Shown: one piece after another, positions 1 through 9,647 of the stretch
How positions within the stretch are numbered: position 1 is the stretch's first letter
Layout of the letters: each line of letters starts with the position of its first letter
Source of the DNA: Cyanidiococcus yangmingshanensis
Lineage: Eukaryota > Rhodophyta > Bangiophyceae > Cyanidiales > Cyanidiaceae
Length of the DNA: 64,000 bases
Direction: 5' to 3'
Assembly (NCBI GenBank): GCA_013995675.1
Contig: VWRR01000004.1
Coordinates: 434,001 to 498,000 of the forward strand
Notes under the pieces: model-generated
Databases searched by the model: none
Told to the model about the DNA's origin: nothing
The model's input: only the letters and a program-made list of their open reading frames with translations
Made by a program: the position numbers and the translations under genes

Positions 1-172
1 AGTCAAACATGTTCCGATTCCCGCTCAGATCTTATCGGGGAAATCGACCCATTCTACACCAGGCGCTTTGAATATTGTTGCTAGGGGTTGGGTTACCCGA
101 AAAGTCAGCTCGCTTTCATGATTCGGCATGATTGGTAGAGGACGCGGAGCGAGCTCAGGATCATTTCTGACT

Positions 173-1141
173 CTATGCTGCCGATGTCGCGGAACTTGCA
201 GAATGGTCCACGCGGAAGGAATCTCTGCTGTCATGAGGCGTATCTGATTCTGGTGTTACATTTGAGTGCTCCGCTGCATTCCTAGTTGCACTCTCCATAC
301 TCGAATGAAAGCTCAAGCCGTATAACAAATTCGCGCACTGTTCAAGGCCAATCGCGCTCGCGTGGATTTGTTTCAGTCGTGTGAACGCATCCAATGTGAG
401 CAGCGCATCACTCGCAGCTTGGTGTGCAGCTCCGTGTCTCCGTACATGCAGCGTGTCTGCGAGCTTGTTCAGCCCACCGTGCAACTGCAATGATGACATG
501 ATACATTTGATATCAAAGATACGAGGAAAAAATAGGCCGACCAGCTCCTGGAACTCTTGTCTCGTCATTGGCAATGAATCTGCCGTGCATAGTTTCGTCA
601 GGTAACCAAAGTCATAACCTGAGTGAAAAGTTATCCATGTGAGCTCTTCATTGAGCACAAGTCCGGAAGTAATCAACAGCTCCCCAAAGTGTAACGGCTC
701 TATTCCGTGATTTTGCAGTGCCTCAAAGTTGATTCCAGCCTCTTGAAGCATATCGACTGAACTCTGTGCAAAAATATCATCGACGAGAGAAAAAGCAAAG
801 TTGAACTGCCAGACGTTACCAGAGGGAGCGTCCTCGACGGAGGGGAGGTTACCATAGGGATCCGCCACACAAAGCCCCACCTGAATAATCTTCAAAAGGT
901 CAACGTTACAACGCAACGTTTGGTACTGAAAATCTTCCGAGGAGGGAAAACTTCCGAGCGGTCGAGCAACGACTCCAGGAAACTCAGTGTCCATAGCAAT
1001 AAGTTTATACTTTCCGGAGGCAACGAGGGCGGAGATCGCGTCCAGCTCACGCTCGAAGTTCTCCTGGAAGACCTCCACAAACCGAGGTGCGGGTCGACCT
1101 TTCCCGGTCGCTGCGACTGAATCAAGTTCGCTCCCTGTCAT
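173..1141 (-). CDS. CAF1: CAF1/POP2-type poly(A) deadenylase (CCR4-NOT subunit)
   Basis: Predicted catalytic deadenylase of the CCR4-NOT complex, which shortens mRNA poly(A) tails in the cytoplasm. The 322-residue protein spans the whole RNase D-like DEDD exonuclease fold. The acidic metal ligands are visible: D51 and E53 in MDTEFPG, D177 in HSGYDFGY and D245 in the HQAASDALLT segment, with H240 as the expected fifth residue. The length matches CNOT7/CAF1 proteins (about 280-330). The first 40 residues are poorly conserved and the last 50 are Ser/Thr/His-rich and probably disordered. The start is an ATG. The gene is single-exon and has no close partner; the next gene, at 1663, is on the other strand. 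Family assignment is secure; the symbol is by family. Confidence 0.93.
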   Translation of the reverse strand: MTGSELDSVAATGKGRPAPRFVEVFQENFERELDAISALVASGKYKLIAMDTEFPGVVARPLGSFPSSEDFQYQTLRCNVDLLKIIQVGLCVADPYGNLPSVEDAPSGNVWQFNFAFSLVDDIFAQSSVDMLQEAGINFEALQNHGIEPLHFGELLITSGLVLNEELTWITFHSGYDFGYLTKLCTADSLPMTRQEFQELVGLFFPRIFDIKCIMSSLQLHGGLNKLADTLHVRRHGAAHQAASDALLTLDAFTRLKQIHASAIGLEQCANLLYGLSFHSSMESATRNAAEHSNVTPESDTPHDSRDSFRVDHSASSATSAA

Positions 1142-1662
1142 TACAGAGGGAGACCGAGCTCTTCAGTCGACACCCAAGAGGAGGACCCGTTTCCGCTCTG
1201 CAGTCGAAGCCCTTGTCGTTACGTGGACACGCCGCTGGCTTTGTCAATGGTTTCCACGCGGTCTAGATACTGAACATAATTACCCAATCTATGTCGTGCC
1301 ACACAGCGGATCGAGTCTACTAGCAGCTTGCTCATCAGCGGAGCAGCTGTCGGGCATATCATCCCCGGCTGAGTTTCTCTATTCATTCAGACTTTTGATC
1401 CCCAAACCGACAAAATCTTTGCTCTATCTCTAAATCGCTTCCCGTTCTGCCACTCAAACCTGAATATGACCCCTGTTTGCACTGGAGAACTCATGCCAGG
1501 GGAGTCTCTCGGTCTGCAAATCCCGCAGAGACCTTTATGGACAATTGTTCCCCTAGCAGCTGGAGTCTCGTACGGCGTGCGCGAGACCACAGACGTCTCC
1601 GATGAGGAGCGTTGCGGGCGCTTTGATTCCCACAGTTCAGTACGTTTCTGCTAGTCCCGAAA
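1142..1662. other. Intergenic, probable divergent promoter region
   Basis: This 521-bp gap separates the divergent CAF1 and small membrane-protein genes. Short open frames are present but resemble no family and overlap one another. It most likely holds the two promoters and 5' leaders. I see no TATA-like box or RNA gene that I could defend. Confidence 0.4.
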
Positions 1663-1905
1663 ATGTCGTGGCAATATGTTCGAGCTGCTCTTTCAGAGCT
1701 GAGAAAAACAGAGACTTATCCTTTCGTGATAGGTTTCGGTGTCGTTCTCCTCCTAGCCGGCTATGTAGGCAGGGCTGATCAGGACGACTACCGCAACTCA
1801 AGCAATCCGCGGTTCAGCCGTTGGTTTATCAAGAGCGAAACTAGCGAGCAGCCGACCAACAAAAGCGAAGTCGTCGCGCATTCAGCTCGGGAGGGTCACG
1901 CTTGA
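1663..1905 (+). CDS. Small single-span protein, similar to plant 6-kDa mitochondrial ATP synthase subunit
   Basis: An 80-residue protein beginning with ATG, with a short basic head, one clear membrane span (about residues 20-36, PFVIGFGVVLLLAGYV) and a polar tail. The order of features, an aromatic/basic head, a P-F-V-G-F start to the helix and an acidic -DQDDYRNS- stretch just after it, resembles the plant 6-kDa F1Fo ATP synthase accessory subunit (WPFLVGF then TEEDLKNS). If so, it sits in the inner mitochondrial membrane. The resemblance is short and from memory, so the function is tentative; that a small membrane protein is encoded is more secure. Its last 24 bases overlap the 3' end of the convergent MutS gene. 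Confidence 0.5.
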   Translation: MSWQYVRAALSELRKTETYPFVIGFGVVLLLAGYVGRADQDDYRNSSNPRFSRWFIKSETSEQPTNKSEVVAHSAREGHA

Positions 1906-4900
1906 GGCTCGCGGACCGTTTGACTTGATGATGCTTTCCGCGTGGCGAAGAACCGGCTCTGGGAGACCAGCGAGACGCGCAACCTCGATGCCGAAACTTG
2001 AACTCGCGACACCGTCGCACAGACGGTATGAAAACGTCAGTGCTTGGCTTTCGGAATCACGCTCCACTTTTGTTGTCATGCACCGCGTGCGTTTCGATAC
2101 AGGATGTGATGGCTCTTGGATTTTTCGCGAGATCTCGTGATAATGGGTGGCGAAGAGTGTGCGACACCGTGGCGCCAGTGCAGTCGCTACCGCCTCCCCG
2201 ATGGCCATACCATCCTCGCTAGAGGTCCCGCGACCGACCTCGTCCAGAACTACTAATGATCGGGGAGTTGCCCGGTGGAGAATAGTTGCTGTCTCTTCCA
2301 TTTCAAGGAAAAAAGTACTGCGTGCGGACAGAAGATCATCTCCTGAAGCGGCTCCGACACGAGCAAATACGCAATCTGCCGGGTGAAGCTCACAGAAATC
2401 AGCTGGCACGAAGCTACCAATCTGCGCTAGAATCGTGATGAGTGCGACCTGCCGCAAATAGGTAGATTTGCCGGATGCATTCGCGGATGTCAGTAGTAAA
2501 AGCGACGGCGAAGCAGTCTCTTCCCTGTTGGTAATTTCCAAGTAGCACGAGTTGGGCACAAAATTCTGCACAGACCTTTCAACTGTAGGATGCCGCCCGT
2601 TCACAATGTGGATTATGCAACGAGGGTTTTCTCGGTCAATCGGATGCAAAATCGGACGAACATAGTGGTACTCATGCGCAACTTGCGCGAGGCCGGCGGC
2701 AACGTCGAGTTCGCTAAGCGCAGCCGCAGTTTCTCGAATTTGAGTGCGAGCATTCGCGTCGACGGTGCATTGACGACTCAGTTCGAAGAGAACATCCTGT
2801 TGGATTCGAATAAAACGACTCTCGGCTCTTATGCGTTGTGCTTCTAGGCGTTCAAGCAGACGCGTCCGAAACCGAACGGTATTTCGTGTCTCGCCGAGTC
2901 GCCTCACGGCATCGTTGGCGAGATCATATCCAGAGTTCGTGGCGTTAACAGACGTATCCTCTATGATGAATTTCTGATCACTCGAACCCAAAATATCAGG
3001 CGTAAGCTGCTCCCACTTGCCATGTATCTGCGCTTGCCGGAACAAACTGTGGCGACTAGCTTCCCTTCGCGTCAGCTCGAGATACCATCCTAGTACATTG
3101 TTGCTTCGGACCCTCAGGGTTCTCAAACCGAAGAGTTGGCGGTAAAACTGCTCTAGCGTGCTTATGGAGCGATTTGCTTGTTCCCATTCCAGTCGCACAC
3201 CGTCGAGTTCAGTGGAAAACCCTTCACGGATCGCCCCAAATTGGGAGCGATTGGGACGCGACTTCGAAACTTGCCGGTTTTCGAATGCATGCGATCTTAC
3301 CTTGGGAGATGCAGAATCGTTTGGCATGAAGTGTTCTCCCAAGCCAGGCGTGACCTCAGTTCGACATTGGCGTACCTCCGCCGTTGCTGATGAAGGATCG
3401 GAAATGTCCACAAAGGCGGATGCTATGGTCGCGTAAGTATGGTCGCAGCATATACGCTCCATTTGTTTCTGTATCGCCTGGACACAAGGAGCGTGATGGT
3501 CAAGAGATCCGGCATAAGGTTTCCAGACGCAGTCGCGTATGTGAAGCGACCGTCCCAAAGTCTCCCCTAACGCAATCAGATCACGAATCTGAGTCTGCAT
3601 TTGAGCCGTTGCTGTGGCGCCGGTCACATAATCGAGAAGGTTCTGTCGATGATGTTCGTCCACCTGAGTTGGCTCACCTACAGCATTTGCACTCCGACTG
3701 CTCAGAGCAATTCGTTGCGCAGTGCGTTCGATGTCCAGGACTTTCTGCAGATTCTTGCGCAGCTCGCGGGCCATGGCACGGTGCTTCACGAAGAACTCAA
3801 CGGCATCTAATCTGCCGTCTATTGCATCTGGATCCATTAGCGGGCACGAAAGGCGCATCGATAAGAGCCGGGCACCCGGGGCAGTTACCGTAGCGTCAAT
3901 CGCAGCCAAAAGCGAACCATGTCTCGAGGACGAATCCCGCCATGAGCGATGCAACTCAAGCGCGCGCCGAGTGGATGCATCCATACGCATAAACTTGTGC
4001 GTTTCAAACCGTTTCACCACAGGCACGATCTTGAGCGAGGATTCCACAGAGCGCAGGGGGCTTTCGGGGGAGCACGGCGCGATTGTGCTCACCACGCTCT
4101 CTTTGCTGGGTTCACGGATATACTGAACATATGATAATAAAGCTTCAACAGCGCTTCGCTCTTGAAAGGTAACGTCACCGAGAGAATGCTCTTCAGTCGC
4201 CACAGAGTTTGAAAGGTCTTCGTAATGGCTTATGAGACAGTGATCCGGAATTGCTCTTCCGAGTGCAGTGTGAGTCGATAAAAGGCAGGAGGCCCTCCCA
4301 TGAGCCCCACGGAGCAGTACTTCTCGTGGCTGCAATCGACTGAGAGACTCAGCAATGGTTTCCACACTCTCCAGACTGCAATTAACTTCATTGCCGGTAC
4401 TTAAGTCGATCCAGGAGACTCCATAATATGAAGAGGCATTCTCTTCTTCCAGCCAGTGCTGCCCATTTGATGGCAGACACCAGTCCCCGTTGGCAGCAAT
4501 TTCGCTGGCATGGCCAGTATCCTGGCTTTCAAGAAATCTGTATGGTCGCAGAGGCAGAGCTATGGATACGAGAAAATTGTTTTCCGTGCTCGCATGCAAA
4601 GAGTCTACGTAGGTGCCGGGTGTCACTAACCGCGTAACTCTCCGCTGTATCAAACGCCGAGCTTGATGAGGCACAGGCTCAATCTGTTCGCATAGAGCAA
4701 CTCTAAGGCCGGCCTGAATCAAGCGGTATAAGTGAGCATCAAGAGAGCGGACAGGTATGCCGGCCATGGGTGTTGCATCTTTCCCGACGCCCCGACGGGT
4801 CAAAGCCACGCCAAGCGCCTCGGAAAGCGTGACAGCATCTTCTTTGAAACACTCGAAAAAATCTCCGACTTGATACAAAAGCACATATTGCGGATAGCGG

Positions 4901-5103
4901 CGGCGAGTCGCCGCCCAATGACGCAACAGAGGCGTTGAGACGCCTATCGATAGCCCCTCGGAAGCGTGCTGAGCTGAAAGTGTTCGTCGCACTCTCAGGC
5001 GCAAAAGAAGAGACCAACGCGAGGCAGTATCCAAGCCACGAAACCCCTGGGCCTGGTTGTTTCTCAAGCACTTCACAAAAAATCGGGTAGGAAAGACGAA
5101 CAT
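1882..5103 (-). CDS. Organelle-targeted MutS-type DNA mismatch repair protein
   Basis: A 1073-residue bacterial-type MutS1 homologue. The ATG at 5103 gives an N-terminus (MFVFPTRFFVKCLRNN...) rich in F, R, K and L and free of acidic residues, typical of an organellar presequence; the frame is open further upstream but without an ATG. Domain I follows at about residues 60-170 with the mismatch-reading F-x-E element (GDFFECF, 81-86) and the PMAGIP and VTPGT blocks. Connector, lever and clamp domains are longer and less conserved than in bacteria. The ATPase is C-terminal: P-loop TSANASGKST (about 872-881), Walker B LDEVGRGTS (about 953-961) and FATHYHE. The first P-loop glycine (GPNMxGKS in bacteria) is Ser here. 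There is no GIY-YIG nuclease, so it is not a plant-type MSH1. The expected role is mismatch recognition in mitochondrial or plastid DNA. Confidence 0.85.
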   Translation of the reverse strand: MFVFPTRFFVKCLRNNQAQGFRGLDTASRWSLLLRLRVRRTLSAQHASEGLSIGVSTPLLRHWAATRRRYPQYVLLYQVGDFFECFKEDAVTLSEALGVALTRRGVGKDATPMAGIPVRSLDAHLYRLIQAGLRVALCEQIEPVPHQARRLIQRRVTRLVTPGTYVDSLHASTENNFLVSIALPLRPYRFLESQDTGHASEIAANGDWCLPSNGQHWLEEENASSYYGVSWIDLSTGNEVNCSLESVETIAESLSRLQPREVLLRGAHGRASCLLSTHTALGRAIPDHCLISHYEDLSNSVATEEHSLGDVTFQERSAVEALLSYVQYIREPSKESVVSTIAPCSPESPLRSVESSLKIVPVVKRFETHKFMRMDASTRRALELHRSWRDSSSRHGSLLAAIDATVTAPGARLLSMRLSCPLMDPDAIDGRLDAVEFFVKHRAMARELRKNLQKVLDIERTAQRIALSSRSANAVGEPTQVDEHHRQNLLDYVTGATATAQMQTQIRDLIALGETLGRSLHIRDCVWKPYAGSLDHHAPCVQAIQKQMERICCDHTYATIASAFVDISDPSSATAEVRQCRTEVTPGLGEHFMPNDSASPKVRSHAFENRQVSKSRPNRSQFGAIREGFSTELDGVRLEWEQANRSISTLEQFYRQLFGLRTLRVRSNNVLGWYLELTRREASRHSLFRQAQIHGKWEQLTPDILGSSDQKFIIEDTSVNATNSGYDLANDAVRRLGETRNTVRFRTRLLERLEAQRIRAESRFIRIQQDVLFELSRQCTVDANARTQIRETAAALSELDVAAGLAQVAHEYHYVRPILHPIDRENPRCIIHIVNGRHPTVERSVQNFVPNSCYLEITNREETASPSLLLLTSANASGKSTYLRQVALITILAQIGSFVPADFCELHPADCVFARVGAASGDDLLSARSTFFLEMEETATILHRATPRSLVVLDEVGRGTSSEDGMAIGEAVATALAPRCRTLFATHYHEISRKIQEPSHPVSKRTRCMTTKVERDSESQALTFSYRLCDGVASSSFGIEVARLAGLPEPVLRHAESIIKSNGPRASSVTLPS

Positions 5104-7139
5104 TGGAAGCTTACAGCGGTGATCGACTTTTAGGGTCACGGGTTGAAATGACTACGTAAACTCGAAACCAAGTGCTCGATCAAGAGCTTTGGCAGCCGGT
5201 TTTCAGCAACTCGGGCCCATATTTTGCACGGGACGCAGGTGTGCAGTTTCAGTCTACTCACTCCAGCCGCTGAGGAAACAACTTCCTGCTTGAGTTCAGG
5301 AACGCGACACCGTTCGACGAAAACGTCGCAACAGCGGAGTCTCAGCTAACCTTAGATTGCTTGCTCGCGCAGGAATTGGTGCAGCATTTCATAACCTGAA
5401 AACTGGAGATATCATATGAAAACGCCTCTATGAGTTATGCCTAAAACTGTCCCATCGAGGCTCTCAGTGCAAATGTCATAACGCAGACCATCAAGAGCAC
5501 TACCTCATATCTGCCCGGCTGGACGAGTTTCTAGAGTTCTGAACCCATATCTCAGTCAATGTATCGAGCTGGAGTGTGGCGTTCAGAATGACCCTCCGAG
5601 GATTTCCTTCTTTGTATCGGAACAAGTTCGATCGAAAGTGACGTAGACAAACTTGGTCTGCATTCCGGGATGGATTTGATGATTGCTATATGTGCTGAAG
5701 TATTGGGATCATCGTGTGAGTTCCCCATTCTATCCGGTTCGGCGGAGCTAGAGCGGGATCCGCACCGGCCTGTGAACATACATGAATTGAGATTTTGGGG
5801 AAACTCAACAACATGTCATCGAGTGAGGGATGCATTCGGAAATGCAAAGTTCGAGGAAACTCCAATCAGCGGGTCTCGTGTACCATTGATATCCATGACT
5901 TTTATAGGGTTTTTCGTTCGGCATAGAAAAATTGGCGCTACTTCATGGTCAGCTTGTGTGCGCCGCTCCCGGATCTAATGACTTTTCTCTAAAATCCCTT
6001 GTTCGAGGAAGATATCTTTTCAGCACGGCCCTCGGAAAAGTGCCGCTCTCATCGATGCCCAGTTTGTTCGGACGGCGGATCTTGAGCCTGTCGGATAAGT
6101 GATGAAAGGATCGAGACCGAAAATAGCTCTTGATGTTTTCTTAGTCCATAGATCAATTTTGGATCGATCGCCTATGAGTGTAGGGTTTATCGATTCGCCG
6201 AGTGCACTAAGTGGGAACATACTTCGTAGCGAGAAGTTTCACTTTAAGGTGCAGAGAACAGTTAGCCTCAATATTTTCCTCCAAAAGCAGATGGTAATGC
6301 AGAGCATCATTCAACCATTTTGCTCTGAATCCAAGCCAAATATAGGACTGCGGAGTGCGACTCGCACGAGATCTCTAGAAAAAGACAATATTTGCCCACG
6401 GATGAAGTAGGATAGAACGACCTCCTCATGAAATGTACTTTTTTCACATGAAGTAGCCCCATCTCGTTCTAGCCAGAGCTCTAGTTTGGGTTGACCAAAG
6501 TTTCAAATTGCACTACGAAAAAGTTCAAGAGGCAAAAACCTTTTTAGAGTGATGGTTCCCGTAACGGAGCTTATACTTACAAATCATCTCTCGCACCATC
6601 TCCACCGAGCGGAAAAACTTATGGCAGGTTATCGATGACCATCACTGGTTCTCGCTAAGGGCTTATGATTCGAAGAACAGAGTCCTCGGATGTTTCTCAT
6701 ATTGAGTATTTCGCACCTCCTAGAATGATGGTAAGAGAAGGATGAACCGAATCAAGTCCATGACGGCACTCAAGCAGTCGATGTGCATCAGTATCAAGGT
6801 TTCTGTGTTCGACACGCAACTAGGCAGTCCCGCAGTGCACTCAAAAAACTGGTAATGATTGTAGAAATCATCTCAGATTTTTTCTTTTTAAGCCGTTTGG
6901 AGCCAGCTGGGCTGAGTTTCCGAGCGACTCAAATCATAACAAAAGCCCAGCTGCGGAAGCTCATATCGCATGCAATTGGAAAGCAGATTTCGACGAAATT
7001 CATTCGTATCGAGCCTCAGTCGGAAAGCGTAACCGCTCTGTTTTTACGAGATTTCGTTGTCTAAAACGCAGCAAAAGACAACTTATGATATTTCACGATA
7101 GATAGCAACCGATTTTCCTCCCTAGCGTAACGCAAAACA
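5104..7139. other. Long stretch without a recognisable gene
   Basis: About 2.0 kb of AT-richer sequence with only short overlapping open frames of fewer than 105 codons on both strands, none resembling a known family. I found no tRNA, no long repeat and no coherent series of frames. It could hold a non-coding RNA or a gene with many small exons; sequence reading alone cannot show either. Confidence 0.35.
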
Positions 7140-8450
7140 TTATCTTGTTGATGCGAGGATCCGAAAAGTTTTGGACACTATGCGACCAAGGAAAAGCGTC
7201 ATCCCCACGCCAGCCCAAACAAGCACCATAGATATCCAGGCCACGCTCATTAAAACAACGCGAGACGTCGAGTCAGCTTGCCAAAAGCACCATGCCGCTA
7301 TGCGGGCGTTCTCTTTGAAGGCGACAACGCGCTCCAGAGCGATTGAGTACGTGCCTGCAGGTCCATTAGAATGCTCACGCCGAGCATGCTTCAGCTGCTT
7401 GCCGCAGCACTGCCCGTATTCGTACAGTCGAGCGGATGCGGCTTGATACAAATTCCAAAGACGATGGCGCTGCTCTGGCGGCAGATAGCGCATCATCCTA
7501 CTCATGGAGGAACTCAAGCATGTCCGCAATCGCACATTGACATACTGCAACGCTGGCCGCGCTCTCGCTATCGCCAGTCGAACATCTTGCGCAGCCGAAT
7601 GATAGAGCTTACGTGACCAGCGTTTCATCTGCTTCATGTAAGGCTTAAATTTCTTCTTCGCTTCACGAAGTTTGCGCGAAGAGCGGCGGGCAACACGGGC
7701 CGTTAAACGTCGTCCCCTTCGCAGACGATCCAAAATACCGTGCTGCTCGAGTGTATCGAAAACCTGTTTGGCCCGGTAGTGTGCCTTTGCCCGCACAACA
7801 GCAACCAGCTCCAAACGCGCTAGATCGGGTTCTGGTGGAGGTCTGGCTTGCAACTCGGCAAGCTCCGCCCGCACCTGTACGAGTTGCGTCTCGAGATCAA
7901 GTCTGTTTCGTTCCTGATTTTTTCGTTCTTCCGCATAACGCGTAATCTGCTCTAGAAGCAACTTTTCGGACTTGAGCTTGTCCTTTAGGGCCTGCTTGGC
8001 AGCACTTAGTTCTCGCGAAAGTTCCTCTACTTGCCCGCGCAAGCGCCACGTCTCCCCGTCAAGTTCGTCTTCTTCGTTCTCGTCGATAACTGTGCTGTCA
8101 ACAGTATCGCGACCGACACGCTGAGCTGCCTCTGCGTTATGGGAGTGACCGCAACCTTGCGAACCCTGACCTTGGATGTTCGACATTTCCATCAGGGAGG
8201 ACTCGGCTGCCCTGGCAGTACTCCGTACTTCGATTTTCGGTCGCTCCGCCAAGGACCATCCGCTGAGACACGATGTCTTGAATACGACTGCAGCGATCCA
8301 CAAATAAATCAAAAAAGTTCTCGAAATTCTGCAGAAACGTGGCGAAACGAACATTATAGTATGTAGCTTCAGTGAGCCGACCTGATGAGCAACAGCAACC
8401 ATGGCTGGAACGCGAAGCGTCTTTGCACGCGCACAGCTTCGATCTGCCAT
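7140..8450 (-). CDS. Unrecognised coiled-coil membrane protein
   Basis: A 436-residue protein I do not recognise. It has a hydrophobic segment at about residues 45-62 (LIYLWIAAVVF), an acidic stretch at about 122-130, a strongly heptad-like Glu/Leu/Arg-rich coiled coil at about 130-205, then a very basic region (RRGRRLTARVARRSSRK and similar), and a second hydrophobic segment near the C-terminus (about 405-425, VLMSVAWISMVLVWAGVGM). A second ATG at residue 33 (position 8354) would make the first hydrophobic segment a normal signal peptide. The layout suggests a coiled-coil scaffold or tether anchored in an endomembrane or plastid membrane, but no function can be assigned. Confidence 0.65.
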   Translation of the reverse strand: MADRSCARAKTLRVPAMVAVAHQVGSLKLHTIMFVSPRFCRISRTFLIYLWIAAVVFKTSCLSGWSLAERPKIEVRSTARAAESSLMEMSNIQGQGSQGCGHSHNAEAAQRVGRDTVDSTVIDENEEDELDGETWRLRGQVEELSRELSAAKQALKDKLKSEKLLLEQITRYAEERKNQERNRLDLETQLVQVRAELAELQARPPPEPDLARLELVAVVRAKAHYRAKQVFDTLEQHGILDRLRRGRRLTARVARRSSRKLREAKKKFKPYMKQMKRWSRKLYHSAAQDVRLAIARARPALQYVNVRLRTCLSSSMSRMMRYLPPEQRHRLWNLYQAASARLYEYGQCCGKQLKHARREHSNGPAGTYSIALERVVAFKENARIAAWCFWQADSTSRVVLMSVAWISMVLVWAGVGMTLFLGRIVSKTFRILASTR

Positions 8451-8475
8451 GCATTAGGATTCACAGCACTTGTGA

Positions 8476-8499
8476 AATCAGCGAATCAGCGAATCAGCG
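8476..8499. repeat. Three tandem copies of an 8-bp unit (aatcagcg)
   Basis: Three perfect head-to-tail copies of aatcagcg lie 26 bp upstream of the ATG of the coiled-coil membrane protein. They could be a small slippage repeat or a repeated binding site in its leader or promoter. Confidence 0.8.
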
Positions 8500-8914
8500 A
8501 GTTAAGCTGGCCTTCGCAGTGCCCGTGGCCGCAGGCACAATGCCTCCCCAACGTAGTATTTCATTCCAAGTCTAACGAAGAGCAGCTTTTTTGAAGACCG
8601 GGAATAGATCTTGGCGCTGTTCGCGCTATTACGGCCGATCATGTGCTAGTCGCAAGGATGCCGAGTTACATAAAGGCCCTCCTTAAAGCTTCATGTTGCA
8701 CCGTGCTTTTTGTCAACTCGTGACCCCTGGCTGGTGGTACCAGGCAGAACATTACCTCATCCTCATGATGATTTATGGAGAAATGAGTGCGCTGATTGTG
8801 ATAATACACATGCAACTGGTATTTGTCCGCAATCGTACATAACGGATTCTTTCCACTATTTTGAATGTGTCTCGATCAAGAAGAATCAGTTACCGCTAGA
8901 AATTTCTTCATTAT
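8500..8914. other. Intergenic, nothing recognised
   Basis: This AT-rich stretch lies between two minus-strand genes. Only short frames without family resemblance are present. Confidence 0.35.
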
Positions 8915-9415
8915 TTAAAAGTCATTTGGGTTTAATTTATGTACGAGTACGGCACGTTTTAGCAGACTTGTATCGTTGAAATACTCGCTCGACGTTGAAT
9001 AAACGAACACCTTTTCGAAAACTGCGAATGCTTTTGGAACCTCCAATCTGTTGGTAGATTTCGTGCGCTCATTCGAGATCATGTTTCGAGCTATCGTCTC
9101 TATGGTCTTGGTCAGAAGCTTATTCACATTGCCAGATACGATACTTTTCACTGCATATCTGGGGCGATTCCGAATTGCCTGTGGGATGAAAGAGTCGCCC
9201 TCTCGAAGTGGGGCAGAGGACCCACATGGATCGAACTGAACAATCTTTCCCAGACATATGGAATGAAAATGCTGCGTTTTTCTTCTGTACAATGCTTCTC
9301 TGTGGTTCCATGTCGTGCCATCTCGGTGCTGAAAGCCTCTGTGAGAGTTACCCGACCGCAGAACGCCGTCTGGCATAGTCATTAACAAGGCGACAACTAC
9401 AAAATAGAATTTCAT
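8915..9415 (-). CDS. Hypothetical small secreted or membrane-anchored protein
   Basis: A 166-residue open frame starting at an internal ATG (9415) whose N-terminus, MKFYFVVVALLMTMPDG, looks like a cleavable signal peptide. The rest is basic and His/Arg-rich in the first half, with no domain I recognise. The frame is open another 34 codons upstream but without ATG. It lies between two other minus-strand genes. A signal peptide followed by a long open frame in AT-rich DNA gives moderate support; it could still be a chance frame. Confidence 0.35.
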   Translation of the reverse strand: MKFYFVVVALLMTMPDGVLRSGNSHRGFQHRDGTTWNHREALYRRKTQHFHSICLGKIVQFDPCGSSAPLREGDSFIPQAIRNRPRYAVKSIVSGNVNKLLTKTIETIARNMISNERTKSTNRLEVPKAFAVFEKVFVYSTSSEYFNDTSLLKRAVLVHKLNPNDF

Positions 9416-9647
9416 TGAAACACTTGAACTGGAACATTGGAGCGGCAGCGTAAGTACAGTCGGGAACAGGTCGCTTTTCTTGGAAAATTCCTCTGTGAAG
9501 TGTACGCAGATGATCAATAGGATAACTTCTCACAGGCGAAAAAACAGTTAAGAAGCAGTATGAGACGATTTGCTTTATTGAACCAAGGCGCCTTCCAAAT
9601 TTAAATGAAATCGCGTTCCTACTTATTTCTCATATGTTCTTTTCTCA

